Origin: MFD00082-c5 sp963697995
GTDB taxonomy: Bacteria > Chlamydiota > Chlamydiia > Chlamydiales > JAJFMB01
Direction of reading: 5' to 3'
Length of the DNA: 64,000 nucleotides
Assembly: GCA_963697995.1 (NCBI GenBank)
Contig: OY969110.1
Span: 1,426,001 to 1,490,000 of the forward strand
Part shown: positions 49,992 to 58,982 of the stretch, piece by piece
Position numbering within the stretch: position 1 is the first letter of the stretch
How the letters are laid out: every line of letters begins with the position of its first letter
Position numbers and translations under genes: made by a program
Notes under the pieces: model-generated
Database searches by the model: none
Told to the model about the DNA's origin: nothing
What the model saw: only the letters and a program-made list of their open reading frames with translations

Positions 49992-50729
49992 ATGATGTCG
50001 ACAGAAGAGGTGAAAGAGGAGCTTATCCAGGAGGCAGCCGCTTCCCTTTTGGAAACAGATGAGTATTATCAGTCCCAGGCTACTCCTTTGATCAGCGCCG
50101 AGCAGCTCAAACAGCGTCACTTGGATGAGATTAGGAGTGTTTTGGAATCAGATGAGTTAACGGTGACAGTGGAGAGGGGATTTGATTGGATAAGACAGGA
50201 CATTATAGAGGTTTTAAAGGAGGAGGAGCTCACTCGTTTTTTTGACGATATGTCGAAGATTAACGAGGAGTCTCTTTCAAAGCTTCCCGAGGCTGCCAAA
50301 AAAATGATCACGGGTGGGGAAGAGAGATTAACCTATCAAGATTTTTTTGGATTAAGTGATGAGACGCTTCGATCGATGTATACTTTAGGTTTTCAGTATT
50401 TTCAGGGAAAAGAGTTTCAGAAAGCGGTGGATGTCTTTTCAGTGGTAACGACTTTTAACCCTTATGTCTCTGATTTTTGGAATGCCATGGCGCTTTGTTA
50501 TCAGAACTTGAAGGAGTTTCAGAAGGCGCTAGACACGTTTTCTGTGGCCTGTGAAACGAATCAAAATGCAGTGGGTCCTAGGGTTTCTAGGGCCGAGTGT
50601 TGTTTAAATTTAAATCTATTATCTCAAGCCGATGAGGAGATAGCGATAGCGACGAAATTGGTGGCGGCAAACCCGGCCCTTGACGAGAAATGGGGTAGCT
50701 ATCTTAAGTCCCTAAGCATGAGAAAGTGA
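49992..50729 (+). CDS. second SycD/LcrH-like TPR protein with N-terminal extension
   Basis: 245 residues; GGAAGGGG precedes ATGATG at 49992. The C-terminal ~135 residues ('LSDETLRSMYTLGFQYFQGKEFQKAVDVFSVVTTFNPY', 'WNAMALCYQNLKEFQKALDTFSVACETN') repeat the TPR pattern of the gene upstream, including a 'SDET' lead-in. The first ~110 residues are an acidic helical extension not found in typical SycD. Probably an LcrH-type chaperone or regulator of type III secretion. Confidence 0.7.
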   Translation: MMSTEEVKEELIQEAAASLLETDEYYQSQATPLISAEQLKQRHLDEIRSVLESDELTVTVERGFDWIRQDIIEVLKEEELTRFFDDMSKINEESLSKLPEAAKKMITGGEERLTYQDFFGLSDETLRSMYTLGFQYFQGKEFQKAVDVFSVVTTFNPYVSDFWNAMALCYQNLKEFQKALDTFSVACETNQNAVGPRVSRAECCLNLNLLSQADEEIAIATKLVAANPALDEKWGSYLKSLSMRK

Positions 50730-50736
50730 GGCTATT

Positions 50737-51273
50737 ATGCTAGACGGAAATCGGATTTTTGGGCCCTATCAAGGTGGTTTTGACAAGGTTAATGAGTTAA
50801 AAGGATCTGAGACGCCTCTTAGGACGTATGAAATTTTGAGTGATTTCATAGGCCCCTCTCCTAATGAATTACCCCCAACAGCTCAATTAGAAAGGAAAGA
50901 AAATAGTTCTATTAAAGCGGAGCAAGGCAGTAGTCCCATTGAATCACCAGTAGCCAAAAAAGAGGTGAAGCAAATTATCATTGCTGGTTTCAAAGCCTTT
51001 GCACGGGGTGTAGGTCAGTTTGTGTTGGGTCATGAGAAAAAGACTCAACAAGTTTTGTCGGGTCATGAAAAAAAGACTCAACAAGCCCTTAGAGACTTTA
51101 GGAAAGAGTTTTATAGGATCATTTCTTCAGATGCGACAACAACGATAATGAGTTTGAAGGCCTTAAAAGAGAAATACCAAGAGTTTGCGGGTGCGGAGGG
51201 GTTTGAGGGGTTCGATGATGTGAGAGCTTCCATTGATGAGTACATAGAGGGTGAAGGTGGTTTTATCGATTAA
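50737..51273 (+). CDS. small protein with tandem GHEKKTQQ repeat, possible secreted substrate
   Basis: 178 residues; GTGAGG lies before the ATG. A Pro/Ser-rich N-terminal half (~40-75) is followed by a helical half containing a perfect internal repeat, 'GHEKKTQQVL' / 'GHEKKTQQAL' (about residues 98-118). It has no membrane segment or signal peptide. Its position right after two type III chaperone-like genes makes it a candidate substrate. Its last codons run into the remnant of gatB, so the C-terminus may have been altered by that duplication. Confidence 0.55.
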   Translation: MLDGNRIFGPYQGGFDKVNELKGSETPLRTYEILSDFIGPSPNELPPTAQLERKENSSIKAEQGSSPIESPVAKKEVKQIIIAGFKAFARGVGQFVLGHEKKTQQVLSGHEKKTQQALRDFRKEFYRIISSDATTTIMSLKALKEKYQEFAGAEGFEGFDDVRASIDEYIEGEGGFID

Positions 51274-51930
51274 TTTCTTCTTAAGGAGGTCATTAACGAG
51301 TTGTGGCGTGGCCTTTCCCCTTGTCAGTTTCATCACTTGTCCCACCAAGAAGCTAAGGGCTTTTTCCCGTCCCTCTTTAAAATCGCGGACCGATTCGGGG
51401 TTTTTCTCGATCACTTGGTCAACTAGGGGTTCGATCTCTTTAGTGTCGCTTACCGGCTGATAGTCTGGGTTCTCCTTGACGATCTCAAGGCATGATTTTT
51501 CTCTAAATTTGACCATGTCGTCGGCCACTGATTTGGCGATTCTTCCCATGATGACTCCCTGGTCGATCATTCGGACAAGTTCTCCTACGTTTTGAGCCGT
51601 GATCCCTGAAGTGAGCAGCGTCGTGCCTGTGTCTTTAAACCGTCCTCCAAACTCAACTGTGATCCAGTTGGCTGTTTAAGGGACCGTTTTTAGAGATTTG
51701 TAGCGCCTCTTCAAAATAGTCGGCAAGTGGCTTTTCTGAGGCGATCAGTAACGCGCTGTGGTTTGAGAGGTTAAACTCTTTCACAAATCGTCTCTTTCGT
51801 TGAAGAGGAAGCTCGGGAAGGGGCTCTTTTAGGGAGTCAATATAGGAAGGGGTTGAGACAATTGGTGGAAGGTCTGGTTTGGGAAAGTAGCGGTAGTCGT
51901 CTGAATCCTCTTTGACCCGCATAAGAACGA
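51268..51930 (-). pseudogene. gatB: truncated, frameshifted duplicate of the gatB 3' part
   Basis: This ~660-base segment matches the C-terminal ~220 codons of intact gatB (52617-54053) almost throughout ('MIDQGVIMGRIAKSVADDMV', 'KATPQLVNDLLKKKLI'). An extra T at 51675-51677 (GGCTGTTTAAGG versus GGCTGTTAAGG) breaks the frame. Homology ends on one side at the KLI codons near the original stop, and on the other in 'ATATGTCTCTCTT', where the sequence switches to the right end of the MITE-like repeat. It has no start region and cannot give a functional product. Confidence 0.9.
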
Positions 51931-51996
51931 TATGTCTCTCTTGCTCGTTAACTGCAAATTTTTCTCAAGGAACCCTTACTTTTTCAGAGCTGACTA
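51931..51996. mobile_element. MITE-like repeat, right-end fragment (copy 4)
   Basis: TCGTTAACTGCAAATTTTTCTCAAGGAACCC and TGACTA match the last ~65 bases of copies 1 and 2 (ending near 13152 and 32141). The break to gatB lies in the shared string ATGTCTCTCTT, pointing to illegitimate recombination between gatB and a full copy. Confidence 0.75.
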
Positions 51997-52547
51997 AATA
52001 TCTTGTCCAAATTAGGGTATTTTTCTTTTAACACAGCCCAGTTCTCGGATTTTAAAAAAGGTTCAAGTGCTTTTTTAAGAGATTCTCTAAAGGTCTTGTC
52101 CTGGCTTAAATAGTTTATTGTGTTTGTGTGAGTATTAAGAGTATTAAGATGTTTTTCGATTGTTATGTTATTAGTTAATAATCTGGAAAAAAATATTTTT
52201 TCTCTCTCATTTTCTGTTCTATTTGTAACGTTATTACTAATTGATTCTGCAAGAGTTAGGATTTTCTTTGAGGCTTGTTTATTTGCAGTTTCTCTTAGAG
52301 CTGGGATGTCGAATTGTTGTAGACTATCAAACTCCGCCGCCAATGGACTTTCTTTAAGAGGTGGTTCTTTGACTTTAAAATCGATCGGATTCACTCGCCC
52401 TTTAAGTGTATCTAATGATGTCAATTCCATTGTTGGAAGTGTGGGAGATGGAAACTCTGGACCGGATCCCTCATTGTTGTCGGTAGGAGATTTTTGAGGG
52501 GATGATAAGGAACTAATGGGATCTAATGGATTTGGTTCTATAGTCAT
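51984..52547 (-). CDS. Pro/Ser-rich protein of unknown function, C-terminus set by repeat
   Basis: 187 residues. Residues ~1-75 are Pro/Ser/Leu-rich and disordered-looking ('PSSPLAAEF'-like segments); ~80-187 is helical ('ANKQASKKILTLAESISNN', 'LKEKYPNLDKIF'). A possible type III substrate given its neighbours, but no motif proves it. The final codons 'SQL-stop' are read from the end of the MITE-like fragment, so the gene may originally have been longer. It lies between the gatB remnant and intact gatB. Confidence 0.5.
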   Translation of the reverse strand: MTIEPNPLDPISSLSSPQKSPTDNNEGSGPEFPSPTLPTMELTSLDTLKGRVNPIDFKVKEPPLKESPLAAEFDSLQQFDIPALRETANKQASKKILTLAESISNNVTNRTENEREKIFFSRLLTNNITIEKHLNTLNTHTNTINYLSQDKTFRESLKKALEPFLKSENWAVLKEKYPNLDKIFSQL

Positions 52548-52616
52548 AGTTTACTCCCCTTATTTAATTAAAGGTTAAACTAATTGTAACATAGAATCAA
52601 ATTAATATTTAATTAC

Positions 52617-54053
52617 CTATTTGATTAATTTTCTTTTAAGAAGATCGTTTACTATTTGAGGAGTGGCTTTTCCGCGGGTCAGCTTCATCACTTGTCCGAC
52701 TAAAAAGCTAAGAGCTTTTTCTCGTCCTTCCTGGAAATCGCGCACTGAATCGGGGTTTTTCTCGATCACTTGGTCAACTAGGGGTTCGATCTCTTTAGTG
52801 TCGCTTACCGGCTGATAGTCTGGGTTCTCCTTGACGATCTCAAGGCATGATTTCTCTCTAAATTTGACCATGTCGTCGGCCACTGATTTGGCGATTCTTC
52901 CCGTGATGACTCCCTGGTCAATCATTCGGACAAGTTCTCCTACGTTTTGAGCCGTGATCCCTGAAGTGAGCAGCGTCGTGCCTGTGTCTTTAAACCGTCC
53001 TCCAAACTCAACTGTGATCCAGTTGGCTGTTAAGGGACCGTTTTTAGAGATTTGTAGCGCCTCTTCAAAATAGTCGGCAATGGGTTTTTCAGAGGCGATC
53101 AGAAACGCGCTGTGGTTGGAGAGGTTAAACTCTTTCACAAATCGTCTCTCTCGTTGAAGAGGAAGCTCGGGGAGGGTCTCTTTTAAAGAATCGATAAAGG
53201 AAGGGGTTAAGACAATTGGTGGAAGGTCTGGTTCGGGAAAGTAGCGGTAGTCGTCTGCATCCTCTTTGACCCGCATAAGAACGATATGTCTTTCTTGTGG
53301 GTCAAACCTGTAAGTGGCCTGCTTGATCGTTCCCCCCTCTTCGTAGACGCGAATTTGCCTTTTGATTTCAGAGGTGAGAGCCATTTGCATGTTGCTAAAC
53401 GAGTTCATGTTTTTGATTTCAGTCTTTGTTCTTAAACCGCTCTCCCCTTTTAGCCTAACAGAAATGTTCGCGTCCATTCGGAACGACCCCTCCTCCATGT
53501 TGCAGTCGGAGGCATCGACGTATTCTAGGATCGCTTTGACGGCTGTTGCATAAGCGACGGCTTCCTCTGGGCTGTGGATACAAGGCTCTGAGACAATTTC
53601 GATTAAAGGAACACCAGCTCTATTGTAGTCGACCCCCGCGAAGTTTGAAAAGTGTTTTAGCATCCCCGCATCGTCTTCGAGGTGGATCCGGTTCACCTTA
53701 AAGCTCAATTCATTCCCGTCAAGTTCGGCGACCACTTCTCCACCTAAGACTATCGGTTCGTCGTACTGGGTGATTTGGAAGTTGCGCGGACTGTCGGGGT
53801 AAAAGTACGACTTTCTGTCAAACTTGCTAAAAAGAGGGATTTTAGCATTGATCGCAAGACCCACTTGAACGGCCTTTTTTACAGCTTCCTGGTTCAGCAC
53901 GGGAAGGGAGCCTGGTTGTCCCGTACAAACCTCTGTGATGTTTGTGTTCGGTTCATCGCCAAAGCGGTTTGGCGCTTCGCTAAAAAGTTTTGATTTGGTG
54001 TTGAGCTCTGCGTGAATCTCAAGGCCGATAACGGTTTCCCAGTGGTGTGTCAT
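52617..54053 (-). CDS. gatB: aspartyl/glutamyl-tRNA amidotransferase subunit B
   Basis: 478 residues from the ATG at 54053 (AAAGGA before it; in-frame codons upstream to 54140 overlap gatA and are rejected). 'WETVIGLEIHAELNTKSKLF' is the GatB N-terminus; 'GSLPVLNQEAV', 'NFQITQYDEPI' and 'DDAGMLKHF' follow, and the C-terminal tRNA-binding YqeY-like tail is complete. With GatA and GatC it amidates mischarged Glu-tRNA-Gln/Asp-tRNA-Asn. A partial duplicate is at 51268-51930. Confidence 0.96.
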   Translation of the reverse strand: MTHHWETVIGLEIHAELNTKSKLFSEAPNRFGDEPNTNITEVCTGQPGSLPVLNQEAVKKAVQVGLAINAKIPLFSKFDRKSYFYPDSPRNFQITQYDEPIVLGGEVVAELDGNELSFKVNRIHLEDDAGMLKHFSNFAGVDYNRAGVPLIEIVSEPCIHSPEEAVAYATAVKAILEYVDASDCNMEEGSFRMDANISVRLKGESGLRTKTEIKNMNSFSNMQMALTSEIKRQIRVYEEGGTIKQATYRFDPQERHIVLMRVKEDADDYRYFPEPDLPPIVLTPSFIDSLKETLPELPLQRERRFVKEFNLSNHSAFLIASEKPIADYFEEALQISKNGPLTANWITVEFGGRFKDTGTTLLTSGITAQNVGELVRMIDQGVITGRIAKSVADDMVKFREKSCLEIVKENPDYQPVSDTKEIEPLVDQVIEKNPDSVRDFQEGREKALSFLVGQVMKLTRGKATPQIVNDLLKRKLIK

Positions 54054-54063
54054 AAGTATTCCT

Positions 54064-55515
54064 TTACAAAGCAAAAGACAATGGAGGTTTTTTCCTTGTA
54101 AAACCAGTCGCGGTTTCAAAGGCGTGGGCAGCGCCGACAACTAAAGTGTCAGATTTTTGCGCTCCAATCAGCTGTAGTCCAAAAGGGAGTCCCCCTTTGG
54201 TGAAGCCGCCAGGAACGCTAATCCCCGGAAGACCCGCTAAGTTCACAGAGATTGTATAAATATCTTCGAGGTACATCTCTAAAGGGTCTTTGTGCGCGCC
54301 GAAGGAGAATGCACTTGTTGGTGTCACAGGCATACCGATCAAGTCGCATTTAGAAAAAGCATCTCTATACGCTTCTACAATCAACTGTCTTGCCTGAAGA
54401 GCCTTTTTATAGTAAGCCTCTTTATAACCCGATGAGAGCACGTAAGTTCCAAGAAGAATCCGTCTTTTCACTTCCCTTCCAAACCCTTCCTCTTTTGAAA
54501 GGGTGTACACTTGGTCCAACGTCTTTGCTCTGCTCGAGCGGACGCCGTACCTGACTCCGTCAAATCTTGCAAGATTCGTCGAGGCTTCAGCGGTTGCTAA
54601 AATGTAGTAGACCGCAAGCGATTTTTTCAAAATATCGAGGTCGATAGGAACGATTGTTGCATGAAGCTGCTTTAGTGTTTCGATTTGCGCTAAGAAAAGA
54701 TTTTTTGGCTCCTCTCCAAGCCCCTCTAAAAAGGGCCACGGCACGCCGATTTTTAAGCCCTTCAAGTCGGTTTTTAGCTCTTTTGTGAACTCAGGGGCGC
54801 TCTCTTTTAAGTTGGTCGAGTCTTTGTTGCAAGGTTTTGATATGACTTCCATAAGAAGCGCTAAATCTTCAGTCGTTGTCGCAAAAGGGCCTATTTGGTC
54901 AAGGGAAGAGGCGTAAGCGACTAGACCAAACCTCGAAACGCGTCCGTAGGTTGGTTTAAACCCTACGATTCCAGTAAAGGATGCAGGTTGCCTGATCGAT
55001 CCTCCGGTGTCGCTACCCAAAGAGAGAGGGCAAAGTCTTGCAGCGACAGCCGTTGCAGAGCCACCCGATGAGCCTCCGGGAACTCTGTTTAAGTCCCACG
55101 GGTTTCTGGTCGTAAGAAGAGCTGAATTTTCTGTTGAGGAACCCATGGCAAACTCATCTAAGTTTGTCTTCCCAATGATAAGCCCATCCTCCTCCTCGAT
55201 CAGTCTGGTGACTGTGGCCGAAAAAGGGGCTTTGTAATTTGTCAAAAATTTTGAGGCACAAGTGGTGATTTCCCCTTCGACGTGGATGTTATCCTTTATC
55301 GCTATCGGAATCCCAGCGAGCTTCCCAAGGCTTTTCCCGGCACTTCTTTTTTCATCGAGCTCTTTTGCTTTTTTTAAGATCCTTTCAGAGCTTAAAGAGA
55401 GGAAAGAGCCGATTTGCGGGTCGATGGCTTGAATGGCTTCTAAATGCTTTGTGGCGATCTCGAAAGCACTCAATTTTCCCGAAAGAAATAAATTTTGGAT
55501 CTCTTTTGCGCTCAT
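54064..55515 (-). CDS. gatA: aspartyl/glutamyl-tRNA amidotransferase subunit A
   Basis: 483 residues of the amidase-signature family. Catalytic Lys in 'PIAIKDNIHVEG', Ser/cis-Ser in 'VPGGSSGGSATAVAA' with 'LGSDTGGSIRQPASFTG' are intact. It releases ammonia from glutamine/asparagine for GatB. It starts in an ATGA overlap with gatC and is followed by gatB, giving a gatC-gatA-gatB operon on the minus strand as in Chlamydia. Confidence 0.97.
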   Translation of the reverse strand: MSAKEIQNLFLSGKLSAFEIATKHLEAIQAIDPQIGSFLSLSSERILKKAKELDEKRSAGKSLGKLAGIPIAIKDNIHVEGEITTCASKFLTNYKAPFSATVTRLIEEEDGLIIGKTNLDEFAMGSSTENSALLTTRNPWDLNRVPGGSSGGSATAVAARLCPLSLGSDTGGSIRQPASFTGIVGFKPTYGRVSRFGLVAYASSLDQIGPFATTTEDLALLMEVISKPCNKDSTNLKESAPEFTKELKTDLKGLKIGVPWPFLEGLGEEPKNLFLAQIETLKQLHATIVPIDLDILKKSLAVYYILATAEASTNLARFDGVRYGVRSSRAKTLDQVYTLSKEEGFGREVKRRILLGTYVLSSGYKEAYYKKALQARQLIVEAYRDAFSKCDLIGMPVTPTSAFSFGAHKDPLEMYLEDIYTISVNLAGLPGISVPGGFTKGGLPFGLQLIGAQKSDTLVVGAAHAFETATGFTRKKPPLSFAL

Positions 55516-55817
55516 GCGCCCCCCTTTTTGATCACAGTCGGCACTTTGATCAAGCCCCCCACTTTGTCAGGGGCGTTTTGTAAAAAGAGTTGACGGGAAA
55601 GAGTGGGACCCACTTTATCCTCTCTAAAAACGTTTTGCACCCCGGCAATCACGTGAAGACAGGGGGTCACCCCTTCTGTTGCTAAGTCATTTAAGGTGTC
55701 GACATAGCTTAAAATATTTTTAATGTCTTTTTCTAAAGTGATCACTTCCTCTTCTGTGCAATCGATGCGACACAAATTGGCGAGGTGTTGAATGGTGTCT
55801 TTGGTGATGTTTTTCAT
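55512..55817 (-). CDS. gatC: aspartyl/glutamyl-tRNA amidotransferase subunit C
   Basis: 101 residues. 'HLANLCRIDCTEEEVITLEKDIKNILSYVDTLN' is the GatC signature, and the tail 'FREDKV' also fits. It wraps around GatA and stabilises the GatAB complex. First gene of the operon; the stop overlaps the gatA start. Confidence 0.94.
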   Translation of the reverse strand: MKNITKDTIQHLANLCRIDCTEEEVITLEKDIKNILSYVDTLNDLATEGVTPCLHVIAGVQNVFREDKVGPTLSRQLFLQNAPDKVGGLIKVPTVIKKGGA

Positions 55818-55964
55818 CTTTAAAATCTTTGTAAAATAAGTTCGATATTCTATGAGATAAACGATTTAGGTGGCAAGAAGTTTCGATAGCCGATTTTCTA
55901 TTTTTTTAAATCAAAAGAGTATGTTATACTGTTACCTTAAAAAGACCAAAAAGGACGACTTTTT

Positions 55965-57680
55965 ATGGGTTTTAGTGTTAAAAGTTTTGATAAATGCCAA
56001 ACATTTCTTTTTGGAGAAGAGAGGGTTACCAGATGGAAGGCAAACGCTTTTTGTCGAGAGCTTGGTCGTGACGAGCGCAAAATTACAGATTGTGCTCTCA
56101 TGGGAGAACTGTTTGATAAAAAAAAGGCTTCATATGATTCTCTTTTGAAAAACTTAAAAAAGTTTGAAAAGTCTAATTCGGCAAGTACAAAACAAACGAT
56201 CAGCTCATTACAGTACAATTGGGTGGCTCTTCAGTCTCGAGCCGGAAAACAAGAAACTGGAAACTCCGATTTAGTTAGATTTTTAGAGGAGTGGAAGAAA
56301 GAGCAGCCTCTTTATAATGATGAGGAGAAGAGACTCAATCTAATAGACTCTCAGCAATTACAAAAGTTATTACCCTATCCCGAATTTAGTGCTCTTTTGG
56401 TAAAAGACAAGCAATTGAGAAGACAGTTTTTTAACTGGGCTATTCGCGATTTGGCCCCTGTCGATGTTTTTGTCGAGTATCCTGAAGTGGCCTTAAGATT
56501 GAAGAAATGTTATATCGCATCTCGTGTGGGGCGAGTGGCTAAAGAGACATTGAAAATAGAAAAGAGCGGCAAGAAAAAAGATCTTAAAATTCTTTTTGAA
56601 ACTGATCGGTGGTACTCCATTTTAGATGAGAAAAAGCAAGTTGAGTTTAAAAGTGGTATCAAGACTTCATTAAAGAAAGTTTTCGATGTTTTTGCAGACA
56701 AGAATTTTACTTGCGGTTTTGTTGAGTTTTTTGAAAATGGGATTGAAAATTTCGATACCAGGCGGTATGGAAGTTATGTTTCTCAAAAGAAATTTTTGGG
56801 TATTTTTGGAACGGGTCGCAAATTTCAAAAGATCGACTGGCAGGGAAACTGGTGGGAGAAGCTTCCTGTCATTGAGACTTTGACAAAAGAGCAACTTGAG
56901 AGGCGATTAGGAGTTAGTGTCGGCGAAAAACAAGGGGTTTATATGGTTCGGGCCACCACTGAAACCAAACATCTCGATATAAGAAAAACTCACGCTTATC
57001 TTGGTGTGGCCATAAAGAGTGGGGAACATTTTAAGATTTACGATTTTGGCAAAAACCCAAAGAATTTCCCTAGGTCAGGTCTTGGAGTTCTTTGGTTTTT
57101 GACAAATACAGTTGGTGCAGATGTTGAATATAACGACACGAATAATTTCTTTTCCCAAAGACAGCACGCGATTCATCCGATCGTGTGTGAAGAGAATGAG
57201 ATCAAGAAGTTGATGCAAACTTTAAAAGAAGAGATTGAACTGGCATCCAAGGGTAACCTTGTGTTTCAACTTTCCTGGAAAAATTGCGCTCATTGGGCAG
57301 ATCAAGTTGGACTTAAAGTCTTTGAAAAGGGATACCAAGAAAAGTTTAAAGCAAAATTTTCCGAATTAGAGCCGTCCGACCCAGTGTTAAAATTTCTTAT
57401 TAAAAAGATCGATCATTTAAGCAAAAGAAGTCGAATTTTTTGGTTAACTCTCTCTTTATTGTTGTTTACTTGGAGAGTGAAATGGGTTAGGGTAAAGGGG
57501 AAGCATCAGTTGGATTCCGTTGCGGCAACTCCATTTGCCTGGAAACAAAGAGTAAAACCAAATGAAGATATCTTTACGTACACTTCAGGAAAGCTTCCTT
57601 TGGATATTTTGGCGGGGAGAGTCCGTGGCGTTGTGTTTTCTGGCAACAGCTCTTTGAGATTCAGAACTGGAGATGAATAA
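55965..57680 (+). CDS. unknown protein, possible permuted papain-like (LRAT/NlpC-type) domain
   Basis: 571 residues with AAGGA nine bases before the ATG and a likely TATACT -10 box at 55925-55930. Residues ~1-320 are helical and unrecognised. In ~325-450, 'TRKTHAYLGVAI'-like 'KTHAYLGVAIKSGEHFKIYDFG' (His343) is followed ~100 residues later by 'SWKNCAHWADQVG' (Cys441, His443). A His-first, Asn-Cys-later order is that of circularly permuted papain-fold enzymes such as LRAT or YiiX types (H...NCxxF/W). A hydrophobic segment at ~491-503 follows, then a ~65-residue tail. It may be a host-directed or lipid-acting cysteine enzyme; this is inference only. Confidence 0.5.
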   Translation: MGFSVKSFDKCQTFLFGEERVTRWKANAFCRELGRDERKITDCALMGELFDKKKASYDSLLKNLKKFEKSNSASTKQTISSLQYNWVALQSRAGKQETGNSDLVRFLEEWKKEQPLYNDEEKRLNLIDSQQLQKLLPYPEFSALLVKDKQLRRQFFNWAIRDLAPVDVFVEYPEVALRLKKCYIASRVGRVAKETLKIEKSGKKKDLKILFETDRWYSILDEKKQVEFKSGIKTSLKKVFDVFADKNFTCGFVEFFENGIENFDTRRYGSYVSQKKFLGIFGTGRKFQKIDWQGNWWEKLPVIETLTKEQLERRLGVSVGEKQGVYMVRATTETKHLDIRKTHAYLGVAIKSGEHFKIYDFGKNPKNFPRSGLGVLWFLTNTVGADVEYNDTNNFFSQRQHAIHPIVCEENEIKKLMQTLKEEIELASKGNLVFQLSWKNCAHWADQVGLKVFEKGYQEKFKAKFSELEPSDPVLKFLIKKIDHLSKRSRIFWLTLSLLLFTWRVKWVRVKGKHQLDSVAATPFAWKQRVKPNEDIFTYTSGKLPLDILAGRVRGVVFSGNSSLRFRTGDE

Positions 57681-57701
57681 TTAATTTGACGTGAGTTTTT
57701 T

Positions 57702-58982
57702 GTGAGTTGTTCTATTTTATGGTTTCGAAGAGATCTTCGTTTAAGTGATCATCCAGCACTTCTTTCAGCTCTTGAGTCAGCAGAAGAGATCATCCCCCTT
57801 TACATCCACTCACCTGAGGAAGAGGGGGAGTGGTCTCCAGGTGAGGCCTCTCTTGAAGTCTTAAGAGCTCTTTTGCAAAAATTACAAGAGGATCTTCGCG
57901 CTTTAGGCTTAAAACTACTTATAAAAACAGGGTCTTCTAAAACTGTTTTAAAAGAGCTGATCGAAACAAAAAAAGTAAATACTATTTATTTTAGTCGCTT
58001 ATATGAGCCTTTAATGATTGAGAGAGATACTCAATTAATGAAGTCTCTAAAGGTTGAATTTAAAAGCTACAACTCTTCTCTTCTTTACGAGCCGTTTGAA
58101 ATAAAAAGTCGGGAGGGAAATCCGTATAAAGTATTTACCCCTTTTTATAAGGCGTGTCTTGCCTTTAGGACGCCAAGAAAGCCATATCCTGCTCCTATTT
58201 CTCTTTCTTTACCAAAAGAGCTTAATTGGCTGACTCAAAAACATTTAGAATCGTATGGAGTTGAAAGAGATTTTCCCGCAATTCAAGGCACGTCTCAACT
58301 TTCAACCCTTCTTCATTTTGGAGCTGTCAGTCCTTATGAGGTGTGGCACTTAAGTGAAGGTTTCCCCTCTTTTCAGAGACAATTGATCTGGAGAGAGTTT
58401 GCCCATCACTTGCTTTTTCATTTCCCAAAGACTCCCAATGAGCCCCTTTATCCTAAATATGCCAAGTTTCCCTGGCGAGAGGATCCCATTCAGCTGAAAG
58501 CCTGGCAAGAGGGGATGACGGGATACCCTTTTGTGGACGCTGGGATGAGGCAGCTTAAAGAGACGGGCTGGATGCATAATCGTCTTAGGATGGTTGTGGG
58601 GTCGTTTCTTGTGAAGGACCTGCTGATTTCGTGGACTCATGGAGCTGACTGGTTTTGGAAGATGCTCAAAGATGCCGACTTAGCAAACAACACTTTGGGG
58701 TGGCAGTGGGTAGCCGGTTGTGGGGCCGATGCGGCACCCTACTATAGAATTTTTCATCCAGTAACACAAGGGGAGAAGTTTGACCCGGAGGGAGATTTTG
58801 TAAGGCGTTACGTGCCAGAGCTTGAAAAATTGCCCTCTGAATGGATTCACAGACCTTTTGAGGCTCCAAAAGAGGTTTTACTTCACGCAAATGTTGTTTT
58901 AGGGCAAAATTATCCCCGTCCCTTAATTGATCACAAGGATGCAAGGGAGAGGGCTCTGAAGGCTTTGAAGGAGATTGGATGA
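57702..58982 (+). CDS. phr: deoxyribodipyrimidine photolyase (class I)
   Basis: 426 residues from GTG 57702. The N-terminal antenna domain 'ILWFRRDLRLSDHPAL' and the FAD domain 'FPFVDAGMRQLKETGWMHNRLRM'-like region, 'FLVKDLLISWTHGADWFWKML', 'DADLANNTLGWQWVAGCGADAAPYYRIFHP' are textbook CPD photolyase. Light-driven repair of UV dimers suggests an extracellular or light-exposed life stage. Its end overlaps the epimerase start (ATGA). Confidence 0.95.
   Translation: MSCSILWFRRDLRLSDHPALLSALESAEEIIPLYIHSPEEEGEWSPGEASLEVLRALLQKLQEDLRALGLKLLIKTGSSKTVLKELIETKKVNTIYFSRLYEPLMIERDTQLMKSLKVEFKSYNSSLLYEPFEIKSREGNPYKVFTPFYKACLAFRTPRKPYPAPISLSLPKELNWLTQKHLESYGVERDFPAIQGTSQLSTLLHFGAVSPYEVWHLSEGFPSFQRQLIWREFAHHLLFHFPKTPNEPLYPKYAKFPWREDPIQLKAWQEGMTGYPFVDAGMRQLKETGWMHNRLRMVVGSFLVKDLLISWTHGADWFWKMLKDADLANNTLGWQWVAGCGADAAPYYRIFHPVTQGEKFDPEGDFVRRYVPELEKLPSEWIHRPFEAPKEVLLHANVVLGQNYPRPLIDHKDARERALKALKEIG

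Noticed and set aside
51163..51570. 135-codon minus frame starting MIDQGVIMG as a separate gene
   Set aside because: It is the 3' part of the gatB duplicate, without start region and with an aberrant C-terminal tail; treated as pseudogene.
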